Under the pieces are notes generated by a model. It searched no databases, was not told where the DNA came from, and worked only from the letters and a program-made list of their open reading frames with translations. The position numbers and the translations under genes are program-made. 5,062 nt of DNA from JALZAA01 sp036005605 (lineage in GTDB: Bacteria; Actinomycetota; Acidimicrobiia; IMCC26256; JACDBD01), in NCBI GenBank assembly GCA_036005605.1, contig DASYQJ010000252.1:1-5062 (forward strand), read 5' to 3'. Within the stretch, counting starts at the first letter, position 1, and every line of letters starts with the position of its first letter. Below are positions 1 to 5,062 of the stretch, piece by piece.

Positions 1-438
1 ATGAAGGCCCGCTTCGGGCTCACGCTCGTGTTCATCGCCCACGACCTCGCGGTGGTGAAGAACGTGAGTGACCGCGTCGCCGTGATGTACCTCGGCAAGC
101 TGTGCGAGATCGCGCAGCCGGACGAACTGTACGAACACCCCGTGCACCCGTACACGGCGGCGTTGCTCGCGGCCATCCCCGAGCCCGACCCCGAGGTCCG
201 GCCGAACGAGCGCGACGCGCTCACCGGGGAGATTCCGTCCCCGGTCTCGCCGCCGAGCGGCTGCCGGTTCCGGACCCGCTGCCCGAAGGCGCAGCAGAAG
301 TGCGCAGAAGTGGAACCGGTGATCGAAGAGGTACGGCCCGGCCACTTCGCCGCGTGCCACTTCCCCCTCGCCGAGGGCGAGCAGCTGGACTTCACGGCTC
401 ACGCCGCCGAAGACGCGGCGGCACCGGCCGCGTCCTAG
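1..438 (+). CDS. Oligopeptide/dipeptide ABC transporter ATP-binding protein (OppD/DppD/OppF-like), C-terminal part
   Basis: This is the C-terminal 145 residues of a cytoplasmic ATPase that powers uptake of peptides or similar solutes through an Opp/Dpp-type permease. The frame is open to the left edge, so the methionine codon at position 1 is very probably internal; the Walker A, signature and Walker B motifs would lie upstream, outside the window. Visible here are the H-loop (FIAHDLAVV, His14), the D-loop-distal core strand VAVMYLGKLCE, and the oligopeptide-transporter C-terminal extension: HPYTAALLAAIP at 49-60, then GEIPSPVSPPSGCRF near 76-90. Cysteines 88, 94, 101 and 119 form the C-X5-C-X6-C-X17-C pattern common in this extension. 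The last 20 or so residues are Ala/Glu/Asp-rich and look unstructured. The OppD/DppD or OppF/DppF role and the substrate cannot be decided from this fragment. The gene ends at TAG 13 bases before the convergent peroxidase gene. Confidence 0.95.
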   Translation: MKARFGLTLVFIAHDLAVVKNVSDRVAVMYLGKLCEIAQPDELYEHPVHPYTAALLAAIPEPDPEVRPNERDALTGEIPSPVSPPSGCRFRTRCPKAQQKCAEVEPVIEEVRPGHFAACHFPLAEGEQLDFTAHAAEDAAAPAAS

Positions 439-451
439 CAGAGCTCGGGCG

Positions 452-943
452 CTACTTCCCTTCGAGCTGGTCCTCGATCGCGCTCACGAGCACGGCGTCG
501 TCGGGGGTCGTGAGGGGACGGAACCGCCGGACGACCTCGCCGTCACGCGACACGAGGAACTTCTCAAAGTTCCACTGGATGTCGCCAGCTTCGCCTTCGT
601 CGTCCGCGTGCGCGGTGAGCTCTTCGTAGAGAGCGTGTCGGCCGTCGCCGTTCACCTCGAGCTTCGAGAACAGCGGGAAGGTGACGCCGTAGCTCGACTC
701 GCAGAACGTGGCGATCTCCTCGGGGCTTCCGGGCTCCTGCGCTCCGAACTGGTTGCACGGGAAGCCGAGGACGGCGAAGCCCTGGTCGGCATACTGCTCG
801 TGGAGCTCTTGCAGACCGGCGTACTGCGGAGTGAGGCCGCATTGGGACGCCACGTTCACGATGAGCAGCGCCTTGCCCTGGTAGTCGCTGAGCTCGGCCG
901 GGCTGCCGTCGAGCGCCGCGACGTCCGCGTCGTAGATCGCCAT
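452..943 (-). CDS. Glutathione peroxidase-family thiol peroxidase (cysteine type)
   Basis: This is a 163-residue cytoplasmic peroxidase of the GPx/BtuE family, which reduces hydrogen peroxide and organic hydroperoxides. It has the family's usual bacterial length and no signal peptide. The peroxidatic site is NVASQCGLTPQY with Cys35 (Cys, not selenocysteine). The FPCNQFGAQEPG motif at 61-72 supplies Gln69, and WNFEKFLV at 124-131 supplies Trp124 and Asn125, completing the Cys/Gln/Trp/Asn tetrad. Cys81, in FCESSYGVTFP, sits where the resolving cysteine lies in thioredoxin-dependent members such as yeast Gpx3, so a thioredoxin-like reductant is more likely than glutathione; this is inferred. The start is the ATG preceded by AGGAGG four bases upstream. 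It lies 59 bases downstream of fumC on the same strand, probably in one transcript. A weak -10-like AATACT on the minus strand (970-975) could give a separate promoter, but no convincing -35 accompanies it. Confidence 0.96.
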   Translation of the reverse strand: MAIYDADVAALDGSPAELSDYQGKALLIVNVASQCGLTPQYAGLQELHEQYADQGFAVLGFPCNQFGAQEPGSPEEIATFCESSYGVTFPLFSKLEVNGDGRHALYEELTAHADDEGEAGDIQWNFEKFLVSRDGEVVRRFRPLTTPDDAVLVSAIEDQLEGK

Positions 944-947
944 TGCT

Positions 948-953
948 CCTCCT
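948..953 (-). promoter_or_regulatory. Ribosome binding site of the peroxidase gene
   Basis: Read on the minus strand this is AGGAGG, a full anti-16S match ending four bases before the ATG at 941-943. The surrounding run GAGGAGGAGCA allows an alternative register three bases nearer the start. It fixes the start codon and suggests efficient independent initiation even if the gene is co-transcribed with fumC. Confidence 0.8.
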
Positions 954-1002
954 CGTCGAGTGAGTGGCCAGTATTGCCGACGGTCGGGAGCGTCCGTGCC
1001 GG

Positions 1003-2403
1003 CTAGCCCTCGGGCCGGGCCATCTTCTCGGGGCGGACGAGGCGCTCGAACTCCTCGTGGGTCAGATGACCGAGCTCGACGGCAGCCTCACGCAGTGTCT
1101 TGCGGTGCTTGTGCGCGTGCTTGGCGATCTCGGCCGCTTTGTCGTACCCGATGTGCGGCGTCAGTGCGGTGACGAGCATGAGCGAGTTGTCGAGGTTCTC
1201 GGCGATGCGCTCGAGGTTCGCCTGCACGCCCTCGACTGCGAACTCGCGGAATGTGCGACACACGTCGGCGAGGAGATCGACCGAGTGCAGGAAGTTGAAG
1301 ATCATCACCGGCTTGAACACATTGAGCTCGAGGTTGCCCTGCGAGCCGGCGAATCCGATCGTGGCGTCGTTGCCGATGACCTGGGCACCCACCATCGTCA
1401 TCGCTTCACTCTGGGTGGGGTTGACCTTGCCCGGCATGATCGACGAGCCGGGCTCGTTCTCGGAGAGGATGAGCTCGCCCAGACCCGAGCGCGGCCCCGA
1501 AGCGAGCCAGCGGATGTCGTTGGCGATCTTGATCAGCGACACCGCGAGGGTCTTGAGCGCGCCGCTGGCAAACACGAGCTCGTCGTGGGCGGCAAGGGCG
1601 GCGAACTTGTTCGGCGCCGGCACGAAGGGCAGGCCCGTCAGCTCGGCGATCTTGGCCGAGCACCGCTCGTCGAAATCGGGCGGCGCGTTGAGGCCCGTCC
1701 CGACGGCGGTTCCGCCGATGGCGAGCTGGAGCAGGCCGGGGAGCGCGAGCCGGATGCGCTCGAGGTCGGCGTCGAGCTGGGCGACGTAGCCGCCGAACTC
1801 CTGGCCCAGCGTCAGCGGCACCGCGTCCTGGAGGTGGGTGCGTCCAGTCTTGACGATGTCCCGGAACTCCTCCGCCTTGACCGCCAACGCATCGCGCAAC
1901 GCCGTGACCGACGGGATCAGGCGGTGCACCTCCTCTTCGGCGGCGGCGATGTGCATCGCGGTCGGGAAGGTGTCGTTCGACGACTGCGACATGTTCACGT
2001 GGTCGTTGGGGTGGATCGGCGCCTTGCTGCCGCGTTCGCCGCCGGCGAGCTCGATGGCCCGGTTCGAGATCACCTCGTTGACGTTCATGTTCGTCTGGGT
2101 ACCGCTGCCTGTCTGCCAGACGTAGAGGGGGAACTCGTCGTCGTGATTGCCGTCGATGATCTCGTCGGCGGCTTGGACGATGAGCTTCGCCTCCTCGGCG
2201 GGGAGCTTGCCGAGCTCCTGGTTGGTCAGCGCGGCTGCCTTCTTGAGGATGGCCATGCCTCGGATGACCGCCTTCGGCATGCGGTCGTCGCCGATCGAGA
2301 AGTGATGGAGCGACCGCTGCGTCTGCGCCCCCCAGTACCGGTCGGCCGGCACTTCGACCTCGCCGAGACTGTCGCTCTCCCGCCGTGTGCGTTCGCCACT
2401 CAC
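1003..2403 (-). CDS. fumC: Fumarate hydratase, class II
   Basis: This is a 466-residue class II fumarase, the iron-independent homotetrameric enzyme that interconverts fumarate and L-malate in the cytoplasmic TCA cycle. Length matches the family (about 460-470). In order it shows the entry motif SGTQTNMNVNE (100-110), the MSQSSNDTFPTAMH motif (138-151), the TGRTHLQDA motif with His190 corresponding to the catalytic-base histidine (186-194), and the superfamily signature GSSIMPGKVNPTQ (319-331) with the catalytic-loop serine near Ser321 and Lys326/Asn328. The continuous FumC-specific pattern makes argininosuccinate lyase, adenylosuccinate lyase or aspartase unlikely, although aspartase is the closest alternative. 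The open frame continues 53 codons further upstream to 2562, but those codons encode only Arg-rich composition-driven sequence. I chose the GTG at 2401-2403 because AAGGAGG lies five bases before it and conserved sequence begins about ten codons later. It is divergent from the DUF885 gene and followed by the peroxidase gene. Confidence 0.97.
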   Translation of the reverse strand: MSGERTRRESDSLGEVEVPADRYWGAQTQRSLHHFSIGDDRMPKAVIRGMAILKKAAALTNQELGKLPAEEAKLIVQAADEIIDGNHDDEFPLYVWQTGSGTQTNMNVNEVISNRAIELAGGERGSKAPIHPNDHVNMSQSSNDTFPTAMHIAAAEEEVHRLIPSVTALRDALAVKAEEFRDIVKTGRTHLQDAVPLTLGQEFGGYVAQLDADLERIRLALPGLLQLAIGGTAVGTGLNAPPDFDERCSAKIAELTGLPFVPAPNKFAALAAHDELVFASGALKTLAVSLIKIANDIRWLASGPRSGLGELILSENEPGSSIMPGKVNPTQSEAMTMVGAQVIGNDATIGFAGSQGNLELNVFKPVMIFNFLHSVDLLADVCRTFREFAVEGVQANLERIAENLDNSLMLVTALTPHIGYDKAAEIAKHAHKHRKTLREAAVELGHLTHEEFERLVRPEKMARPEG

Positions 2404-2408
2404 GTTGT

Positions 2409-2415
2409 CCTCCTT
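2409..2415 (-). promoter_or_regulatory. Ribosome binding site that fixes the fumC GTG start
   Basis: On the minus strand this reads AAGGAGG, followed by a five-base spacer (ACAAC) and GTG. It is the strongest Shine-Dalgarno match in the window. It decides for the GTG at 2401-2403 over the upstream in-frame start at 2560-2562, which would add 53 non-conserved Arg-rich residues. Confidence 0.85.
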
Positions 2416-2432
2416 GACGCCGTCGCAAGCTC

Positions 2433-2461
2433 CGGCTTTGCGGCGCCGGTCGGCAAAGCCG
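2433..2461 (-). repeat. Inverted repeat / hairpin in the probable fumC leader
   Basis: Perfect 9-bp arms (CGGCTTTGC at 2433-2441 and GCAAAGCCG at 2453-2461) enclose an 11-base GC-rich loop. If fumC transcription starts upstream of it, the leader RNA would form this hairpin 17 bases before the AAGGAGG ribosome binding site. There is no T-run after it on either strand, so it is not a canonical intrinsic terminator. Confidence 0.6.
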
Positions 2462-2469
2462 CCGTCGCC

Positions 2470-2489
2470 GCGCGACGGTACCGCCGCGC
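2470..2489. repeat. 20-bp near-perfect palindrome, operator-like
   Basis: The half sites GCGCGACGGT and ACCGCCGCGC pair at nine of ten positions around the central TA, with one A/C mismatch at 2475/2484 and no spacer. The core CGGTACCG is fully self-complementary. Its centre lies 76 bases from the fumC GTG and 81 bases from the DUF885 ATG, close to the midpoint of the divergent region. The form and placement suit a dimeric repressor operator serving both promoters; the regulator is unknown and none is encoded in the window. GC-rich composition raises the chance of a fortuitous dyad. Confidence 0.5.
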
Positions 2490-2495
2490 ACCTCG

Positions 2496-2514
2496 CGCGG
2501 ACTGATCGTCCGCG
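2496..2514. repeat. 19-bp inverted repeat with 7-bp perfect arms
   Basis: The arms CGCGGAC (2496-2502) and GTCCGCG (2508-2514) are separated by TGATC. The site lies 46 bases before the DUF885 ATG, where a promoter for that gene would be expected. It could be an operator or a small leader hairpin; only the symmetry itself is seen. Confidence 0.45.
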
Positions 2515-2560
2515 GCACCGGGCGCTCACCCCCTGCCGCATCGAGTAGACAGTGCGGCGC

Positions 2561-4243
2561 ATGTCGCAGATCTACGACCTGTCCGACCGGTTCGTCGATC
2601 GCTTCGCGGCCCTCGATCCGGTGTCCGCCACCCTCGAAGGCTTGGCCGGTCACGACCACGAGATGACGGACTTCTCGCCCGACGGCTACGAGGAGCGCAA
2701 CGAGCACAGCCGTGCAACGCTGCGAGCGTTGACGGCGGCGGCGCCGGAGGGCGACCGCGACCGCGTCGCCGCCGACGTGCTGCGCGAGGCCCTCGAGACG
2801 GGCATCGAGCTCTACGACACCGGCGAGCACCTCCGCGAGCTGAACGTCATCGCCAGCCCCGTCCAAGCCGTGCGCATGTGCTTCGACATGATGCCGACGG
2901 AGACCGAGGCCGACTGGGACGTGGTCGCCGCTCGGATGGCGCTCGTGCCCGAAGGGCTCGAGTCGTACCAGCAGAGCCTCACCGAGGGCGTGCGCCAGGG
3001 CCTCGTGGCGGCCCGGCGCCAGGCCGTCGAGTGCACGCGCCAGGCCGAGACGTGGAGCGGAGTCAACGGCGAGGCGCGTGCGTTCTTCCTCACGCTGGTC
3101 GACCGCTACGACGACGCTGGCATCGAGAACGACGCGTTGCGCGAAATGCTCGTGGACCGGGCAACACGCGCCACCGAGGCGTACGCCGCGCTCGGTCGGT
3201 TCCTCGCCGACGAGTACGCGCCGCACGCCGTCGAACGCGACGCGGTCGGCGCCGAGCGCTACGGGCTGCTCGCCCGCGTCTTCAATGGGATGGAGCTCGA
3301 CCTCGCCGAGGCCTACGCGTGGGGTTGGGACGAGCTGCACCGCATCGAGCGCGCGATGGGCGACGTGGCCGAGCGCATCCTGCCCGGCGAATCGCTCGAT
3401 GCCGTGATCGACCACCTCGAAACCGATCCCAGCCGCGGCATCGAAGGCGTCGACGAGTTCCGCCAGTGGCTGCAGAACCTGCTCGACACGACGATCGCCG
3501 AGCTCGACGGCGTGCACTTCGACATCCCCGACCCGGTCAAGCGCGTCGAGGCCATGATCGCCCCGCCCGGCGGCGCGGCGGCGATGTACTACTCGGGCCC
3601 GTCGGAGGACTTCAGCCGGCCCGGCCGCACGTGGTACCCGACGCTCGGCAAGACGCGCTTCCCGCTCTGGGGCGAGGTGTCGATCTGCTACCACGAAGGT
3701 GTCCCCGGGCATCACCTCCAGATCGCCCAGGTCCGGTACCTGGCCGGCGAGCTGAGCCGCTTCCAGCGGACGCTGGCCGGCTGGTCGGGCCACGCCGAAG
3801 GATGGGCGTTGTACGCGGAGCGCCTCATGGGCGAGCTCGGCTACCTCGACGACCCGGCGTACGAGCTCGGGATGCTGCGGGCGCAGGCGCTGCGCGCGAT
3901 GCGCGTCGTCGTCGACATCGGACTGCACCTCGAGCTGTCGATCCCCGCCGACGAGCGATATCACCCCGGTGAGACGTGGACGCCCGATCTTGCGCTGCCG
4001 TTCGCGATGGAACGCAGCGGTCGGATGCCGGAGGACTTCATGCGCAGCGAGGTCGACCGGTACCTCGGTTGGCCGGGTCAGGCCATCAGCTACAAGATCG
4101 GCGAGCGCGTGTGGCTGGCCGCGCGCGAAGCAGCCCGGCAACAAGCCGGCGACGGGTTCGACCTCAAGGCCTTCCACGCCCGGGCTCTGAACCTCGGTCC
4201 GATGGGGCTCGGGCAGCTCCGTCGCGAGCTGGGGGGCGCGTAG
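2561..4243 (+). CDS. DUF885-family protein, putative zinc metallopeptidase
   Basis: This 560-residue protein belongs to the DUF885 family, which is related to HExxH-type metallopeptidases; physiological substrates are mostly unknown. The N-terminal half (about 1-330) is helical and Glu/Arg-rich, starting with the family-like opening MSQIYDLSDRFVDRFAALDP. The C-terminal half carries the diagnostic elements: YYSGPSEDFSRPGRTWYP near 343-359, the putative metal site YHEGVPGHHLQ with His378, Glu379, His384 and His385, the downstream EGWALYAERL with Glu413 and Glu420, and the closing WPGQAISYKIG near 504-514. All are intact and length is normal for the family, so it should be active. No signal peptide or lipobox is seen, so it is probably cytoplasmic. 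ATG 2561 was chosen; an in-frame GTG at 2552 would add three residues. Neither has a clear Shine-Dalgarno sequence. The stop is four bases before the next gene, implying co-transcription. Substrate and peptidase activity are inference. Confidence 0.93.
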   Translation: MSQIYDLSDRFVDRFAALDPVSATLEGLAGHDHEMTDFSPDGYEERNEHSRATLRALTAAAPEGDRDRVAADVLREALETGIELYDTGEHLRELNVIASPVQAVRMCFDMMPTETEADWDVVAARMALVPEGLESYQQSLTEGVRQGLVAARRQAVECTRQAETWSGVNGEARAFFLTLVDRYDDAGIENDALREMLVDRATRATEAYAALGRFLADEYAPHAVERDAVGAERYGLLARVFNGMELDLAEAYAWGWDELHRIERAMGDVAERILPGESLDAVIDHLETDPSRGIEGVDEFRQWLQNLLDTTIAELDGVHFDIPDPVKRVEAMIAPPGGAAAMYYSGPSEDFSRPGRTWYPTLGKTRFPLWGEVSICYHEGVPGHHLQIAQVRYLAGELSRFQRTLAGWSGHAEGWALYAERLMGELGYLDDPAYELGMLRAQALRAMRVVVDIGLHLELSIPADERYHPGETWTPDLALPFAMERSGRMPEDFMRSEVDRYLGWPGQAISYKIGERVWLAAREAARQQAGDGFDLKAFHARALNLGPMGLGQLRRELGGA

Positions 4244-4247
4244 CGCC

Positions 4248-5062
4248 GTGCACGTCTCTTGCGCGTTCCCGCCCGGGCCCGAGGTGGTCGAGCACGCCGT
4301 GTTGGCGGAGTCGCTCGGCTATGAACGGGCCTGGCTGTACGACTCACCCGCGCTGTACCCCGACGTGTGGGTCACGCTGTCGCGCGTCGCCGAGCGCACC
4401 GAGCGCATCGGACTCGGTCCGGCGGTCCTGATCCCCAGCCTTCGCCACGTGCTCGTGCAGGCGACCGCGATCGCGACCCTGGAGAGCCTCGCGCCGGGCC
4501 GCACCGTCGCTGCCCTCGGCACCGGCTTCACCGGTCGCATGGCGCTCGGCCAGCAGCCGTTGCCGTGGGCGGAGGTCGAGGAGTATCTGCGCCAGCTGCG
4601 CGCCCTGCTCCGCGGCGAGCAGGTCGAGGTGGACGGGTCCGTCGTGCGCATGATCCCGCCGGCCGGTTTCCTGCCGGCGCGGCCGGTCGACGTGCCGATC
4701 CTCGTGGCCGCCAACGGGCCGAGAGGGCTGGAGGTGGCAAAGGAGCTCGGCGACGGTGTCATGACGATCGGCTCCGGCCAGCCCGAGTTCGACTGGTGCG
4801 CCGTGCTCGCGTTCGGGACGGTGCTCGACGAGGGCGAGCAGCCGACGTCGCCGCGCGCGCTCGAAGCCGCCGGCCCTGCGCTCACCGTCGTGTACCACGG
4901 GATGTACGAGGCGAATCCGGCCGCGGTCGACTCGCTGCCGGGCGGTCCCGAGTGGCGGGAGAGGCTCGAGAGCCTCCCGGCGAGCGTCCGCCATCTCACC
5001 GTTCACGAGGACCACCTCGTGCGCGTCACCGAACGCGACGCGCCGCTCCTCGACGGTCACAC
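4248..5062 (+). CDS. LLM-class flavin/F420-dependent oxidoreductase (luciferase-like), 3' truncated
   Basis: The first 271 codons of a cytoplasmic TIM-barrel oxidoreductase of the bacterial luciferase-like family, running off the right edge. It begins VHVSCAFPPGPEVVEHAVLA (GTG start) and shows the family's strand/helix order: AESLGYERAWLYDSPALYPD (20-39), TERIGLGPAVLIPSLRHVLV (51-70), ATAIATLESLAPGRTVAALG (72-91), GTGFTGRMALGQ (91-102), then VPILVAANGPRGLEVAKELGDGV (149-171). GTGF and AANGPRG lie where cofactor-binding loops occur in F420- or FMN-dependent members, such as methylenetetrahydromethanopterin reductase relatives. The later YHGMYE and LPGGPEWRERL segments also fit an actinobacterial-type subfamily. 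The start is supported by homologous opening sequence and placement four bases after the upstream stop; only a weak GGGGGG (4231-4236) serves as ribosome site, so translation may be coupled to the DUF885 gene. Cofactor (F420 versus FMN) and substrate are not determined. The missing part is probably short, since family members usually run near 280-350 residues. Confidence 0.9.
   Translation, partial: MHVSCAFPPGPEVVEHAVLAESLGYERAWLYDSPALYPDVWVTLSRVAERTERIGLGPAVLIPSLRHVLVQATAIATLESLAPGRTVAALGTGFTGRMALGQQPLPWAEVEEYLRQLRALLRGEQVEVDGSVVRMIPPAGFLPARPVDVPILVAANGPRGLEVAKELGDGVMTIGSGQPEFDWCAVLAFGTVLDEGEQPTSPRALEAAGPALTVVYHGMYEANPAAVDSLPGGPEWRERLESLPASVRHLTVHEDHLVRVTERDAPLLDGH

Larger units (their letters stand above)
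2404..2560. promoter_or_regulatory. Divergent intergenic region between fumC and the DUF885 gene
   Basis: This 157-base spacer must carry the promoters for the fumC-peroxidase pair (leftward) and the peptidase-oxidoreductase pair (rightward). No convincing -35/-10 pair was found by eye on either strand; TACCGT (minus strand, 2475-2480) and TAGACA (plus strand, 2546-2551) are the best -10-like hexamers and both are weak. The plus-strand gene lacks a Shine-Dalgarno sequence, so a leaderless or near-leaderless transcript is possible. The region holds three inverted repeats, at 2433-2461, 2470-2489 and 2496-2514, plus an overlapping alternative dyad at 2462-2478 (CCGTCGC/GCGACGG arms, 3-base loop). 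Its role as a promoter region follows from gene orientation; no site has been shown to function. Confidence 0.6.

Noticed and set aside
442..468. A possible shared terminator at the convergent junction: AGCTCG and CGAGCT arms.
   Set aside because: Only a 6-bp stem with a 15-base loop and no T-run; the right arm lies inside the peroxidase coding sequence. Too weak to call.
977..987. An 11-bp dyad (CCGAC/GTCGG) between fumC and the peroxidase gene.
   Set aside because: Five-bp arms are expected by chance in sequence this GC-rich, and there is no T-run to make it a terminator.
964..2505. A 513-codon plus-strand frame antisense to fumC.
   Set aside because: Composition-driven shadow of fumC; its translation is low-complexity Glu/Leu/Arg/Val-rich, with no family resemblance and no ribosome site.
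2546..2551. TAGACA as a -10 element for a near-leaderless DUF885 transcript.
   Set aside because: Position is plausible, but the match is poor and there is no recognisable -35 about 17 bases upstream. Mentioned only as the best available candidate.
2404..2562. A 53-codon N-terminal extension of fumC.
   Set aside because: The extension is Arg-rich and unlike fumarase N-termini, crosses the divergent promoter region, and overlaps the start of the DUF885 gene. The AAGGAGG-GTG start at 2403 is far better supported.
1406..4177. A 923-codon open frame on the minus strand spanning part of fumC and all but the ends of the DUF885 gene.
   Set aside because: It runs antisense to the DUF885 gene and out of frame with fumC, two genes with clear conserved motifs. 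The translation is Arg/Ala/His/Gly-rich with no recognisable domain. It is a product of high GC content, which removes stop codons from the shadow frames.
4344..5060. Minus-strand open frames of 226-238 codons covering the right end.
   Set aside because: They are antisense to the LLM oxidoreductase frame, which is open from 4248 to the edge and matches a known family throughout.

Overview
This is a GC-rich, gene-dense stretch of chromosome-like sequence, most likely from an actinobacterium (Actinomycetota). The grounds are the strong G/C bias at third codon positions, GTG starts, long antisense open frames created by base composition, and a luciferase-like oxidoreductase of a subfamily typically tied to coenzyme F420. 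The lineage is an inference and cannot be narrowed safely from the sequence alone. No mobile element, rRNA, tRNA, CRISPR array or phage gene was seen.

Layout. Positions 1-438 (+) hold the C-terminal part of an oligopeptide/dipeptide-type ABC transporter ATPase, cut by the left edge. After a 13-base convergent gap come two minus-strand genes read right to left: fumC, class II fumarase (1003-2403), then a glutathione-peroxidase-family thiol peroxidase (452-943), 59 bases apart. A 157-base divergent region (2404-2560) separates fumC from two plus-strand genes: a DUF885-family putative metallopeptidase (2561-4243) and, four bases later, a luciferase-like (LLM class) flavin/F420-dependent oxidoreductase (4248 to the right edge, truncated). 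The last gene starts with GTG, fills the final 815 bases and has all the family's features.

How the genes fit together. The transporter ATPase would power peptide import, and a cytoplasmic DUF885 peptidase could act on peptides, but the two are on opposite sides of the minus-strand pair and no direct link is shown. fumC (TCA cycle) and the peroxidase are probably co-transcribed, and so are the peptidase and the oxidoreductase. The divergent region is the only real intergenic space and the most structured part of the window. It contains a 20-bp near-perfect palindrome almost exactly midway between the two start codons, flanked by two further perfect inverted repeats.

No new multi-gene system is evident. 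All five genes belong to recognisable families with intact key residues where visible. The observations worth checking are the operator-like dyads, the tight coupling of the DUF885 peptidase to the LLM enzyme, and the cysteine arrangements in the peroxidase and transporter tail.
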